Shown: positions 43,308 to 52,844, counted from the first letter of the stretch. The stretch is DNA of 64,000 nucleotides from DATKNA01 sp963786765 (GCA_963786765.1 CAWBAJ010000020.1:173596-237595), one strand, 5' to 3'. Program-made: numbers and translations. The notes: generated by a model not told the origin, from the letters alone.

Positions 43308-44264
43308 GTGCCGCAGACGCCCGACGCCGAGCATTTCCACATGATCGCCAAGCGGTGCATCGCGGGTTCGGTCGTCCCCTTCCTCGGCGCGGGCGTCAAT
43401 CTGTGCGGGCGCCCGGTCGCCCAGGGCTGGGAGTGGGGCAGCTACCTCCCCAGTGGCGCCGAACTCGCGGAGCACCTGGCCCGCGAGATGGACTACCCGT
43501 ACCCGGACTCGTCGAAGGACCTGCTGCGGGTCTCGCAGTACGTCGACGTGCAGCTGGGCAGTGGCCCCCTCTACGAAGCCCTGCACCAGGTCTTCGACGC
43601 GGACTACCGCCTCACCTCCGTGCACCAGGTGCTCGCCTCACTGCCCGGGTACGTCCGCGCCAGGCGCACCCCCGGGCCGAAGTACTTCCCGCTGATCGTC
43701 ACGACGAACTACGACGACGCCCTGGAGCGAGCGTTCGACGCGGCCGGCGAGGAGTACGACCTGGTCACCTACATCGCGGACGGGCAGGATCGCGGCAAGT
43801 TCCGGCACGTGTCACCGGGCGGGCAGGGACGAGTGATCGCCAAGCCGAACACCTACCCCGAGCTGCGGTGCGACAAGCGCCCGGTGATCGCGAAGATCCA
43901 CGGCGCGGTCAGTCGCGACCTCGCCGGCAGGGACAGCTTCGTCATCACCGAGAACCACTACATCGCATATCTCAGCCACACGGAGATACCGCAGCTGATC
44001 CCGGTGAACATCGCCATGCGGATGCGCAAGAGCCATTTCCTGTTCCTCGGGTACAGCCTGCGCGACTGGAATCTGCGAGTGATCCTGCACCGCATCTGGG
44101 GGGACGAGGGGCTCAGTTTCAATTCCTGGGCCGTTCAGCCACATCCGGACCGGATCGAGGAGCGGTCCTGGTACAAGCGCGGCGTCGAACTGATGGACGC
44201 CCGGCTCGAGGAGTACATGGCCGCGTTCGGCGACGCACTGGAAGAGGTCGCCGCGGAGGGGTGA
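43308..44264 (+). CDS. SIR2 family NAD-dependent protein (candidate defence effector)
   Basis: A 318-residue protein with a complete SIR2_2-type Rossmann domain: VPFLGAGVNLCG (NAD-binding GAG at 27-29), LIVTTNYDDALERAFD (Asn and Asp at 134 and 136), AKIHGAVSRD (catalytic-type His198) and LFLGYSLRDWNLRVIL (247-257), which is characteristic of defence-associated SIR2 proteins rather than deacetylase sirtuins, which have a Zn ribbon that is missing here. The GTG at 43308 follows a GAGGGGGTGAG site; a TTG at 43272 is less likely. The stop is one base from the STAND gene start, so both are made together. Such SIR2 domains in Thoeris, DSR and Avs5 deplete NAD+ on infection; that role is inference here. 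Confidence 0.85.
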   Translation: MPQTPDAEHFHMIAKRCIAGSVVPFLGAGVNLCGRPVAQGWEWGSYLPSGAELAEHLAREMDYPYPDSSKDLLRVSQYVDVQLGSGPLYEALHQVFDADYRLTSVHQVLASLPGYVRARRTPGPKYFPLIVTTNYDDALERAFDAAGEEYDLVTYIADGQDRGKFRHVSPGGQGRVIAKPNTYPELRCDKRPVIAKIHGAVSRDLAGRDSFVITENHYIAYLSHTEIPQLIPVNIAMRMRKSHFLFLGYSLRDWNLRVILHRIWGDEGLSFNSWAVQPHPDRIEERSWYKRGVELMDARLEEYMAAFGDALEEVAAEG

Positions 44265-44265
44265 C

Positions 44266-47200
44266 ATGACGGATCCCAGCCTCACCCGTGCGATGCAGGA
44301 CGGCGGCACTGCCCGCGACCACAGTCCCTTCGTCGGCCTCACCCCGTACGGCGAGGAGGACGCGGATTACTTCTTCGGGCGGGACGGCGACCGCGACCTG
44401 GTGATCGCCAACCTGATGGCGAGCCGGCTGACCGTCCTGTTCGGTCCGAGTGGTGTCGGCAAGAGCTCGTTGCTGCGGGCCGGCGTCGTGCGGCAGCTGC
44501 GGCACATGGCAGGCGGAGGGGAGCTCAGCTACCTCGCCCTCGGGCAGGTCGTCGTCGTCTACCACGGCGCGTGGACGCACGACCCGCTGCGTGGCCTCGC
44601 GGACAGCCTGCGGGCGGCGATCCCCGCCGACCTCGCCGAGCCCGGTCTCGTACCCGAAGGCGCACGCCTCTCCGTCGACCTTCTCGGCGAGGTCGCCGGC
44701 CGGCTCGAGGCCGACATCTACCTGGTGTGCGATCAGTTCGAGGAGGTCTTCCTCTATCAGACCGGCGAGCAGGGGAACGAGCTGGCCGCGGCGCTCGCCG
44801 CGATCGTGACGTCGACTGTGCCCGCGTCGGTGCTCATCGGCATACGCGACGACGCACTCGCCGGCCTCGACCGGTTCGCCGCGTACCTGCCGGGAATCCT
44901 GGACAATTACCTGCGGCTGGATCATCTCTCCGCGGACGCCGCCCGCGAGGCGATCGAGGGACCGGTCGAGCGGTACAACCAGACCGTCGCCGACGACCGG
45001 ACCGTGACCGTGGAGCCCGCACTGGTCGAGGCGTTGCTCGACCAATTGCGGACCGGCTGCGTCTCCGTCGTCGAGACCGGGCAGGGGGCCGTCGGCGATG
45101 GCCTCACGATCGAGACACCGTTCCTGCAACTCGTCATGACCCGGCTCTGGACGGAGGAGCGCCGTCGAGGCAGCAGGACGCTGCGGGCCGCAACGCTGAC
45201 CGAGCTGGGCGACGCCGAGGGCATCGTCCGCACCCACCTCGACGCCGTGATGGCAAGTCTGGACGACGACCAGCGGGACCTCGCCGCCCGCGTCTTCCGC
45301 TACCTCGTCACGCCGTCCGGTACCAAGATCGCGCACACCGCCGAGGCATTGGCCTACTTCGCCGGGATCGAGGAGGTCGGGCGACTGCGGGACGTGCTGG
45401 AGTGGCTCGCGGCGGGACCGGAACGGGTGCTCCGACCCGTTCCGCCGCCGACCAGGGAACCCGGCCCGACCCAGTACGAGATCTTCCACGACGTCATGGC
45501 GCCGGCGATCCTCGACTGGCGGCGGCGGTACGTCGCCGCCCGGGAGCGCGTCGAGGCCGAGCGCGAGTTGGTCCTGGCCAAGCACGCCGCCGAGGAGCGC
45601 GACCGCCGCAGCCGCGCCCGGCTGCGGCGCTCGCGCACCGTGGCTGCCGTCCTCGCGCTGCTCCTGGTGACGTCCATCGGGGCCGGGGTGTTCGCCTTCC
45701 GCTCCCGATCCGAGGCGAATGAGCGGGCCGCCCTGGCGCTTTACGGCCAGCAGCTCGGCTCCGACCCCTCCCAGGCACTGGCCACGGCCCTGTCGGCGTG
45801 GGACGGGCACGGCAACGACGACGACGCCCTCGCGGTCCGGTCCGCGCTCGAGGCCGACCACGTCGAGCACGTGTTCCGCACCGGGGCCCAGACCCTGACG
45901 GCCGAGTACTCCGCGGACGGGCGCCGGATCGTCACGGCAGAGACGGACGGAACCGCCCGCGTCTTCGACCTCGGGTCCGGGCGCCTGCTCGCAACGCTCC
46001 GCCCCTCGAGCGGCTCGGGCGCCCTCACGTCGGCGGCCTTCAGCCCCGACGGCCGGATGGTGCTGGTGGCGGGCGTCAAGGGGCTGCTGGCCCTGTTCGA
46101 TGCTGCGAGCGGCAGTCAGCTGGCGATCCTCGGTCACTACACGCAGCGAGCGCAGGGTGTGTGGGGGCGCCTCGCCGGGCGTACCGTCCTGCTGACGTCG
46201 TCCGTCTGGGCCCTCCCCAACGAACTGCCCGCGCTCTGGGACCCCGAGCATCCGGGAGCTCCGCTGCACACCTTCGGCACGCAGAGCACTTACCCGTTCG
46301 CTGCCAGTCTCAGCCCTGACGGCCGGCACGTCGTCACCCTCGACACGGATCACGCCGCGACCGTTTGGGACAGCGCCTCCGCTCGCCAGGTTCGCCGGTC
46401 CATCTCCCTGGGCACGGACGCCTTCGGAACGCGCTTCGCAGGGAAGGACGGCGATCACGTCGTCGCTCTCGCGTCCGGCACGGGGACAGCGGGTTGGACG
46501 CTCACGACATGGGCCTGGACCGACCCCACGTCAAAGCCCATGAACGGGACCTGGGGGGCACGCGGAGGGGATGCACTGGCGGTGAGCAATGACGGCGCGC
46601 TCGTGGCCGCACCTCTGGACAGGAACGGCGTCGTGTTCCGCTCCGCCGACGCGGTCGTTCATAGTCAATCGGCGCGACAGCCCGACCTGGTCGACGCCGT
46701 CGACGTGAGCAGCGACGGCCGTTGGCTTGCAACCGCGGGGAACGACGGCCACGTCGCGCTGTGGCCGCTCGACCACAGCGCCAGCCGGCCGACTCTCGAC
46801 CTCCCCGGTCACGCGGGGGAGGTGCTCGACGTGCAGTTCAGCCCGGTGGATCCCCACCTGCTCCTCACCGCGGGCAGCGACGGCACGGCCCGCACGTGGC
46901 GCATACCCGACTCAACGCTGCTCACCGGCACCTGGGGATGGGTGCAGACGGCGAAGGTCAGCGACGACGGACGGCAGATCCTGACGGCCGGCGACGGGCT
47001 CATCAAGATCTGGGACACCCAGGGGCGGCTGCTCGCGACGCGCTTCCTCTCCGGCCACGGCTACATCACCCGCGGCGTCTTCACCCCCGGGGCGAACACC
47101 GTCGTGCTGGCCGGGGAGGCGTCCACGGCGCCCGTGCTCTGGAACTGGCGCGACCCGAAGGCGGAGCTGCAGCTGGACGCGCAGACGAACACGGGCGGCT

Positions 47201-47883
47201 ACTACCTGACCGGCGCGCTGGCCGTGAGTCCGGACGGCGGCCGGATCGCCGCCGGGGATCGCGACAACCGGGTCGTGCTCTGGGACCTCGGCTCGCGCCG
47301 GATCGCGGCGACGCTCACTGCCGATGCCTCCGACATCGAGTCGATCAGCGCTCTGGCCTTCGTTCCCGGGTCCACGCGCCTCGTCGCTGCGAGCACCGAC
47401 GGGACGGCTCGCATCTGGGACACCACCAGCACCGCGGCGCCCGCACTGACGCTCGGTCGCGTCGGCGACCCGCCCCTCGGTGCCGTGGCCGTGTCCCCGG
47501 ACGGCAGCCGGATCGCGACCGCCGCGGGCGACCAGACGATCCGGATCTGGGACTCACGCTCGGGGAGTCTGGTCGGGACCCTCTTGATGTCGGCCGGGCA
47601 AGCGATCTCGCTCGCCTTCAGTCCTGACGGCTCGACGCTCGCGGCGGGCGGCCAGGACGCTCGGGTGCACCTTTGGGACTGGCGGCAGGGCCACGAGATC
47701 GTCGCGCTCCGGCGGCACGGGGACTCGGTGGAGGACGTGAGCTTCTTGCCGGACGGCACCAAGATGGCGTCGGCGAGCGACGACGGAACGGTCGCCGTCT
47801 ACGCCTGCACGGTCTGCGGCCCTATCGAGGACGTCGTCCGCGCCGCCCGGCAGCGCGTCGACGCGGGCCGTGGCGGAGGTTGA
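44266..47883 (+). CDS. nSTAND1-type NTPase with transmembrane segment and C-terminal WD40 propellers
   Basis: A 1205-residue protein. The N-terminus SPFVGLTPYGEEDADYFFGR is the usual nSTAND1 opening; Walker A GPSGVGKSS at 60-68, Walker B-like YLVCDQFEE at 152-160, IGIRDD (191-196) and the winged-helix motif EIFHDVMAPAILDWRR (405-420) follow. Then come a basic, charged helix (424-455), one transmembrane helix (458-477, AAVLALLLVTSIGAGVFAF) and, from about 545, some 14-15 WD40 repeats (SPDGSRIATA..IRIWD type) ending near 1170. It would be the ligand-sensing switch driving the upstream SIR2 effector. ATG 44266 has GGAGGGG upstream. The frame is intact over 3.6 kb, unlike most neighbours. Confidence 0.88.
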   Translation: MTDPSLTRAMQDGGTARDHSPFVGLTPYGEEDADYFFGRDGDRDLVIANLMASRLTVLFGPSGVGKSSLLRAGVVRQLRHMAGGGELSYLALGQVVVVYHGAWTHDPLRGLADSLRAAIPADLAEPGLVPEGARLSVDLLGEVAGRLEADIYLVCDQFEEVFLYQTGEQGNELAAALAAIVTSTVPASVLIGIRDDALAGLDRFAAYLPGILDNYLRLDHLSADAAREAIEGPVERYNQTVADDRTVTVEPALVEALLDQLRTGCVSVVETGQGAVGDGLTIETPFLQLVMTRLWTEERRRGSRTLRAATLTELGDAEGIVRTHLDAVMASLDDDQRDLAARVFRYLVTPSGTKIAHTAEALAYFAGIEEVGRLRDVLEWLAAGPERVLRPVPPPTREPGPTQYEIFHDVMAPAILDWRRRYVAARERVEAERELVLAKHAAEERDRRSRARLRRSRTVAAVLALLLVTSIGAGVFAFRSRSEANERAALALYGQQLGSDPSQALATALSAWDGHGNDDDALAVRSALEADHVEHVFRTGAQTLTAEYSADGRRIVTAETDGTARVFDLGSGRLLATLRPSSGSGALTSAAFSPDGRMVLVAGVKGLLALFDAASGSQLAILGHYTQRAQGVWGRLAGRTVLLTSSVWALPNELPALWDPEHPGAPLHTFGTQSTYPFAASLSPDGRHVVTLDTDHAATVWDSASARQVRRSISLGTDAFGTRFAGKDGDHVVALASGTGTAGWTLTTWAWTDPTSKPMNGTWGARGGDALAVSNDGALVAAPLDRNGVVFRSADAVVHSQSARQPDLVDAVDVSSDGRWLATAGNDGHVALWPLDHSASRPTLDLPGHAGEVLDVQFSPVDPHLLLTAGSDGTARTWRIPDSTLLTGTWGWVQTAKVSDDGRQILTAGDGLIKIWDTQGRLLATRFLSGHGYITRGVFTPGANTVVLAGEASTAPVLWNWRDPKAELQLDAQTNTGGYYLTGALAVSPDGGRIAAGDRDNRVVLWDLGSRRIAATLTADASDIESISALAFVPGSTRLVAASTDGTARIWDTTSTAAPALTLGRVGDPPLGAVAVSPDGSRIATAAGDQTIRIWDSRSGSLVGTLLMSAGQAISLAFSPDGSTLAAGGQDARVHLWDWRQGHEIVALRRHGDSVEDVSFLPDGTKMASASDDGTVAVYACTVCGPIEDVVRAARQRVDAGRGGG

Positions 47884-47898
47884 CCCTCGCGGACTGCT

Positions 47899-48866
47899 CT
47901 AGGCGTTGCCGTCGAACAGGCTGGTCACGGAGCCGTCGTCGAACACCTCGCGGATCGCCCGGGCGATCATCGGGGCGATCGAGAGCACCGTCAGCTTGGG
48001 GAAGATGCGCTCCTCGGTGATCGGCAGCGTGTTGGTGACGATGACCTCGGTGATCGGGCTGTTCTTCAGCCGGTCGACGGCCGGGCCCGACAGCACCGCG
48101 TGGGTCGCGGCCACGATGACCTCGGCCGCCCCGTTCTCGCGCAGCGCCTCCGCCGCCTGCACGATCGTGCCGCCGGTGTCGATCATGTCGTCGACCAGCA
48201 GGCAGTCCGGCCGGCCACCTGGCCGACGACTCGTTGGCACCTTCACCTGGTTCGGCACCCTGGGGTCGCGGCGCTTGTGGATGATCGCCAGCGGGGCGCC
48301 GAGCCGGTCGGACCACAGATCGGCCACCCGCACCCGGCCGGCGTCCGGGCTCACCACGGTGAGCCGCGCCCGGTCGACGCGCTTGCGCACGTGGTCGGCC
48401 AGCAGGGCAGTGCCCACAGGTGGTCGACCGGCCCGTCGAAGAAGCCCTGGATCTGCGCGGTGTGCAGGTCGACGGCCATCAGCCGGTCCGCGCCGGCGGT
48501 CCGGTACATGTCGCTGACCAGCCGGGCCGAGATCGGCTCCCGGCCGCGGTGCTTCTTGTCCTGGCGGGCGTAGGGGTAGAACGGAGCGATCACGGTGATC
48601 CGCTTCGCGGAGGCGCGCTTCAGCGCGTCCACCATGATCAGGTGCTCCATGAGCCACTGGTTGATCGGCGCGCTGTGACTCTGGATCACGAACGCGTCGC
48701 ACCCGCGCACGCTCTCCCCGAACCGGACGTAGATCTCGCCGTTGGCGAAGGCGTAGGCGGCCATCGGCGCCACGTCGACGCCCACTTCGCGACGACTCGT
48801 CGGCGAGCTCGGGGTGCGCCCGGCCGGAGACGACATCAGCCTCTGCTCGGTCGCCGTCGGGGTCAT
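47899..48866 (-). CDS. prs: Ribose-phosphate pyrophosphokinase, several frameshifts
   Basis: Makes PRPP from ribose-5-phosphate and ATP. The ATG at 48866 begins TPTATEQRLM; then in changing frames: GRAHPELADE, VDVAPMAAYAFANGEIYVRF, GCDAFVIQSHSAPINQWLMEHL, YPYARQDKKHRGREPISARL (ATP-binding flexible loop), MAVDLHTAQIQGFFDG, AIIHKRRDPRVPNQV, CLLVDDMIDTGGTIVQAAEAL (PRPP-binding loop), and the C-terminal TNTLPITEERIFPKLTVLS. Frame changes occur near 48835, 48795, 48420 and 48220. Every catalytic segment is present, so the gene is surely functional and the indels are likely errors. Its start overlaps the glmU stop (ATGA). Confidence 0.9.
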
Positions 48867-50341
48867 CCGTCGCTGTCCCCGTCCGATGCCTGCGCCCCCC
48901 TGGCACGATCGGAGTCCGAACGGCCCGCGCCTGGCGCCGCCGCCTCCGCGGCGGAGCGGGGTACCCGGCCGCCGCCGGTCCACCCACCCTCGACGATGCG
49001 CTGCTGCGCCGGGCGACGGCCAGCGCACCGGGCGGCACGTCCTCGGTGATCACCGAGCCGGCCGCCGTATAGGCGCCGTCGCCGATGGTCACCGGTGCCA
49101 CGAACATGTTGTCGGTCCCCACCGGACGTGGGCGCCCACGTCGAGCGGTGCTTGGCGACGCCGTCGTAGTTGACGAAGACGGTCGCCGCGCCGATGTTCG
49201 AATCCTCTGCCGATCTCCGCGTCGCCCACGTAGGACAGGTGCGGCACCTTCGAGCCGGTGCCGATCGCGGCGTTCTTCGTCTCGACGAAGGTCCCGATCT
49301 TGCCGCGCTCGCCGAGCACGGTGCCCGGCCGCAAGAAGGCGAAGGGGCCGACGCCGCGCCGGCGCCGATGCGCGCACCACACCCGTGCGTCCGGACGACG
49401 TCAGCGCCGGGCCCCACCTCGCAGTCGAGCAGGGTGGTGTCGGGGCCGACGGTGGCACCCGCCGCGACCGTGGTCCGCCCGTGCAGCTGCGTGCCGGGCA
49501 GCAGGGTGACGTCGGGCGCGAGCTCGACGGTCACGTCACCCACGTGCTCGCCGGGTCGACGACGGTCACGCCGGCGCGCATCCACCCGGTCGAGCGCCCG
49601 GCGGTTGAGCCGGCGCCGAGCGGCCAGCTGCACCCGGTCGTTGACGCCCGCGACCTGCCAGGCGTCCGTGGTCGGGACGGCGACGACCGGCGGCCGTCGG
49701 CCGCGCGATCGCCAGGACGTCGGTCAGGTACATCTCGCCCTGGGCGTTGTCGGTGCCGATCCGGCCGAGCGCGTCGGCGAGCACGGCGCCGTCGAACGCG
49801 TAGATGCCGGGGTTGATCTCGCGGACCGCGCGCTGCCTCGGGGTCGGCGTCCTTGTGCTCCACGATGGCGGTGACGTCGCCGGTGGCGTCGCGCAGGACC
49901 CGGCCGTACCCGGTGGGATCGGCCACCTCCGCCGTCAGCACGGTCACCGCGGCACCCGACTCCCCGTGGTGCGGCCACCAGCTCGCGCAGCGTGGCCGCC
50001 GCGAGGAGCGGCACGTCGCCGTAGGTGACGACCACTGTCCCGGCGGGCGTCGCCCAGCGCACTCAGGCCGCACGCGACGGCACGACCGGTGCCGCCTGAC
50101 TCGTCCTGGTCCGCGACGACCGCGTCGCGGGTCCACCTCGAGCACGTGCGCGGCGACCTGGTCGCGCCCGTGCCGCACGACGACGACGACGGTTCGGGCT
50201 CGAGCGGCGCGCCGCGGCCATCGCGTGGCCGAGCAGGGAACGACCGCCGATCCGGTGCAGCACCTTCGGGGTCGCGGAACGCATCCTCGTGCCCTCACCC
50301 GCGGCGAGGACGACGACGGCCGCGGGACGGCTGGGGGTCAC
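48863..50341 (-). CDS. glmU: Bifunctional GlmU (N-acetylglucosamine-1-P uridyltransferase / glucosamine-1-P acetyltransferase), many frameshifts
   Basis: Makes UDP-GlcNAc for cell wall. Recognisable in order, over several frames: VVVLAAGEGTRMRSATPKVLH (nucleotidyl site), VTYGDVPLLAAATLRELVA, VTVLTAEVADPTGYGRV, TAIVEHKDADPEA, NAQGEMYLTDVLAIA, then the left-handed beta helix: VTLLPGTQLHGRTTV, VGPFAFLRPGTVLGERGKIG, FVETKNAAIGTGSKVPHLSY, VGDAEIG, NIGAATVFVNYDGVAKHRS, MFVAPVTIGDGAYTAAGS and VITEDVPPGALA. At least six frame changes interrupt it. Translation through the C-terminal tail ends at 48863, overlapping the prs ATG. This is one of the most damaged genes of the window; the protein sequence cannot be trusted in detail. 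Confidence 0.88.
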
Positions 50342-50410
50342 GCGCGGGCCTCCTGTGGGTGGCGGTCGCGGCCGGACACCCGGATCGTAACGGGCGCCAG
50401 CGCTTCCCGG

Positions 50411-50482
50411 CTCGCCCCCCCTGATTCGAACAGGGACCTCAAGGCTCCAAAGGCCTGTGTGCTGCCGTTACACCAGGGCGGA
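50411..50482 (-). tRNA. tRNA-Gln (anticodon UUG)
   Basis: The cloverleaf runs from T1 at 50482 to G73 at 50411: TGGTGTAACGGCAGCAC D region, anticodon loop CTTTGGA (anticodon UUG) in an AGGC/GCCT stem, and T arm CCCTG-TTCGAAT-CAGGG. The 5' acceptor reads TCCGCCC but the 3' side reads GGGGCGA, leaving two mismatches; swapping one G past the C would restore full pairing, so a sequence error in the G-run is likely. Position upstream of glmU is usual for tRNA-Gln in actinobacteria. CCA is not encoded. Confidence 0.85.
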
Positions 50483-50602
50483 CCGCGCGGGCCGCCGGCG
50501 GCACCGGGTGTGCCGCATCGGCCACCGTCCCGGCGTGCCCGGTGCGCCGGGCGACCGGGGCCGCCCTGCGGCCGTAGCCTACGGTGGCGTAGCCGACGTC
50601 GC

Positions 50603-51662
50603 GTGACCCCGAGGACCGCACCGACCCCCGAGGACCACCACGCCCCCGACCGCTCGACCGGAGCTGGAGCCCTGTCCGCTCACCGCACTCGACCCGCCCC
50701 GACGCCGCCGGCGCGGCCGACCCGGACGCCGGCCCGGCGAACGAGAGCGGAAGAGAGGGGGGGAGCAGCTGGCCCTCGGCCTGTTCATCGCCGTCCCCTT
50801 CCTCGCCCTCGTCGCCGCCGTCCCCGTCGCGTGGGGCTGGGGGCGGGGTGGCGCGACGTCGCGCCTCGCGGTCGTGTTCTACGCGGTCGACCGGCCACGG
50901 CATCACGGTCGGCTTCCACCGGTACTTCACCCACGGCTCGTTCAGGGCGGACCGGGCGCTGAAGGTCGCGCTCGCCGTCGCGGGCCCATGGCCATCGAGG
51001 GGCCGGTCCTGCGCTGGGTCGCCGACCACCGCCGGCACCACGCCTTCAGCGACCGCGAGGGCGACCCGCACTCGCCGTGGCGCTACGGCGAGACCGTCCG
51101 GCGCTCGTCAAGGGGCTCTTCCACGCGCACATGGGCTGGCTCTTCGACGTCGAGCAGACCAACCCGGGGCGCTACGCGCCCGACCTGCTCAAGGACCGGG
51201 ACATCTGCGGGTCTCCGCGGCTGTTCCCGCTCTCGGCGCGACCTCGCCTGCTCTGCCGGCGGTGCTCGGCGGGCTGCTGACCTGGTCTGGCAGGGCGCCG
51301 GACCGCGTTCTTCTGGGCCACGCTGGTGCGGGTCGGCGCTGCTGCACCACGTCACCTGGTCGATCAACTCGATCTGCCACGCGCTCGGGGAGCGGCCGTT
51401 CAAGAGCCGGCGACCGCGTCGGGCAACGTCTGGTGGCTGGCGCTCCTGTCGCATGGGCGAGTCCTGGCACAACCTGCACCACGCCGACCCCACCTGCGCG
51501 CGGCACGGCGTGCTGCGCGGCCAGATCGACTTCAGCGCCCGGATGATCTGGTTCTTCGAGCGGCTCGGCTGGGCGACCGCCGTCCGCTGGCCGAGGCCCG
51601 ACCGGCTGGCGGCGCGCCGGGCCGAGGCGGCTGCGATGAGCCGGCGACCGATGACCCGGTGA
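50603..51662 (+). CDS. Membrane fatty acid (acyl-CoA) desaturase, several frameshifts
   Basis: A di-iron desaturase of the stearoyl-CoA/delta-9 type introducing a double bond into acyl chains. The three histidine boxes are visible: GFHRYFTHGSF (HxxxxH), WVADHRRHHAFSD (HxxHH) and MGESWHNLHHADPT (HxxHH), with membrane helices before and between (LGLFIAVPFLALVAAVPVAW, LLHHVTWSINSICH). Box spacing is normal. At least five frame changes occur between 50760 and 51430. The start is uncertain: I used the GTG at 50603, which opens a charged, Pro-rich N-tail. The stop at 51662 overlaps the next gene's GTG. TetR and MarR genes follow directly. Confidence 0.82.
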
Positions 51663-52332
51663 CGACCGACGGCTCACGAGCTGCATCCGGCCCGCCCGCC
51701 CGGCGCTCGGGCGGCCGGGCCCGGATGAGCGGCGAAGGAGCGCCGCGAGCAGCTGCTCGACGTCGGCCGCAAGCTGTTCGCCGAGAGGGGTTCGAGGGCA
51801 CCAGCGTCGAGGAGATCGCGGCGAGCGCCCAGGTCAGCAAGCCGGTCGTGTACGAGCACTTCGGCGGCAAGGAGGGCCTGTACGCCGTCGTCGTCGACCG
51901 CGAGATCCGCCTGCTGCTCGACATGGTCACCGCGTCGCTGTGGCACGGGCCCGCCCCCGGGACCTGCTCGAGAAGCCGCCCTGGCGCTGCTCGACTACAT
52001 CGAGGGGTCGACCGACGGGTTCCGGATCCTCGTCCGGGACTCCCCCGTGGCCCAGTCGACCGGCACCTTCGCCAGCCTGATCAGCGACGTCGCCAGCCAG
52101 GTGGAGCACCTGCTCGCCAAGGAGTTCCGGCGCCAACGGCCTGGACGCGAAGGCGGCGCCGCTGTACGCGCAGATGCTGGTCGGGATGGTCGCCCTCACC
52201 GGGCAGTTCTGGCTCGACCAGCGCAAGCCCAAGAAGCTCGACGTCGCCGCGCACCTGGTGAACCTCGCCTGGAACGGGCTGTCGGGGCTGGAGCGGAAGC
52301 CGACGCTGACCTCCGTCCCCGGACGGCGATGA
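51659..52332 (+). CDS. TetR family transcriptional regulator, several frameshifts
   Basis: A protein of about 215 residues. The helix-turn-helix is clear: EQLLDVGRKLFAE, GFEGTSVEEIAASAQVSKPV and VYEHFGGKEGLYAVVVDREI. The ligand-binding half (LDYIEGSTDGFRILVRDSPV, FASLISDVASQVEHLLAKEF, MLVGMVALTGQFWLDQRKP, VAAHLVNLAWNGL) is in other frames after breaks near 51733, 51788, 51965 and 52130. The start is taken as GTG 51659, overlapping the desaturase stop; ATG 51725 is an alternative. It probably controls the desaturase and itself; binding sites were not found. The stop overlaps the MarR ATG (ATGA). Confidence 0.8.
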
Positions 52333-52844
52333 GCGCAGGGTCGCGGCCGGTCGACGAGGTCGACCGCATCGTCGCGGCCTGGCGGCGGGAACGACCGGAT
52401 CTCGACGTCGCTCCGCTGGAGGTGCTGTCGCCGGGTCACCCGGCTCGCCCGGCACCTGGACCGCGCCCGGGGCGCCGCGTTCTCCGCGCACGGGCTGGAG
52501 GTCTGGGAGTTCGACGTCCTGGCCGCCCTGCGCCGGGCCGGGGAGCCCGTACGAGCTGTCCCCCGGGCAGCTGACCGCCGAGACCCTCGTGACCAGCGGC
52601 ACGATGACCAACCGGATCGACCGGCTCGAGCAGCGTGCTCTCGTGCGGCGGCGCCCGGACCCGTCCGACGGGCGCGGCGTGCTCGTCGGGCTGACCGAGG
52701 ACGGCCGGGAGCTCGTCGACACGGCCCTGGAGGACCTGCTCGACCGGGAGCGGGCGCTGCTGTCGTCGCTGGACGCCGCGGACGCCGCCGCGCTGGCGCG
52801 GCGCCCTGCGCCGCTTCGTCGCCCCGTTCGACGACCCGCGCTGA
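52329..52844 (+). CDS. MarR family transcriptional regulator, frameshifted
   Basis: A protein of about 170 residues with the winged helix-turn-helix pattern: RLARHLDRARGAAFSAHGLE, VWEFDVLAALRRAG, SPGQLTAETLVTSGTMTNRI, then the wing DRLEQRALVRRRPDPSDGRG and VLVGLTEDGRELVDTAL. The DPSDGRG turn is diagnostic of the wing. Frame changes lie near 52432, 52548 and 52803. The ATG at 52329 overlaps the TetR stop, so a desaturase-TetR-MarR transcript is likely. MarR proteins usually sense phenolic or oxidising ligands; the target here is unknown. It converges on the ABC-F gene 18 bp away. Confidence 0.82.

Noticed and set aside
44119..46458. A 779-codon minus-strand open frame across the STAND gene
   Set aside because: It mirrors the nSTAND1 gene, has low-complexity composition without recognisable motifs, and the sense gene has clear domains.
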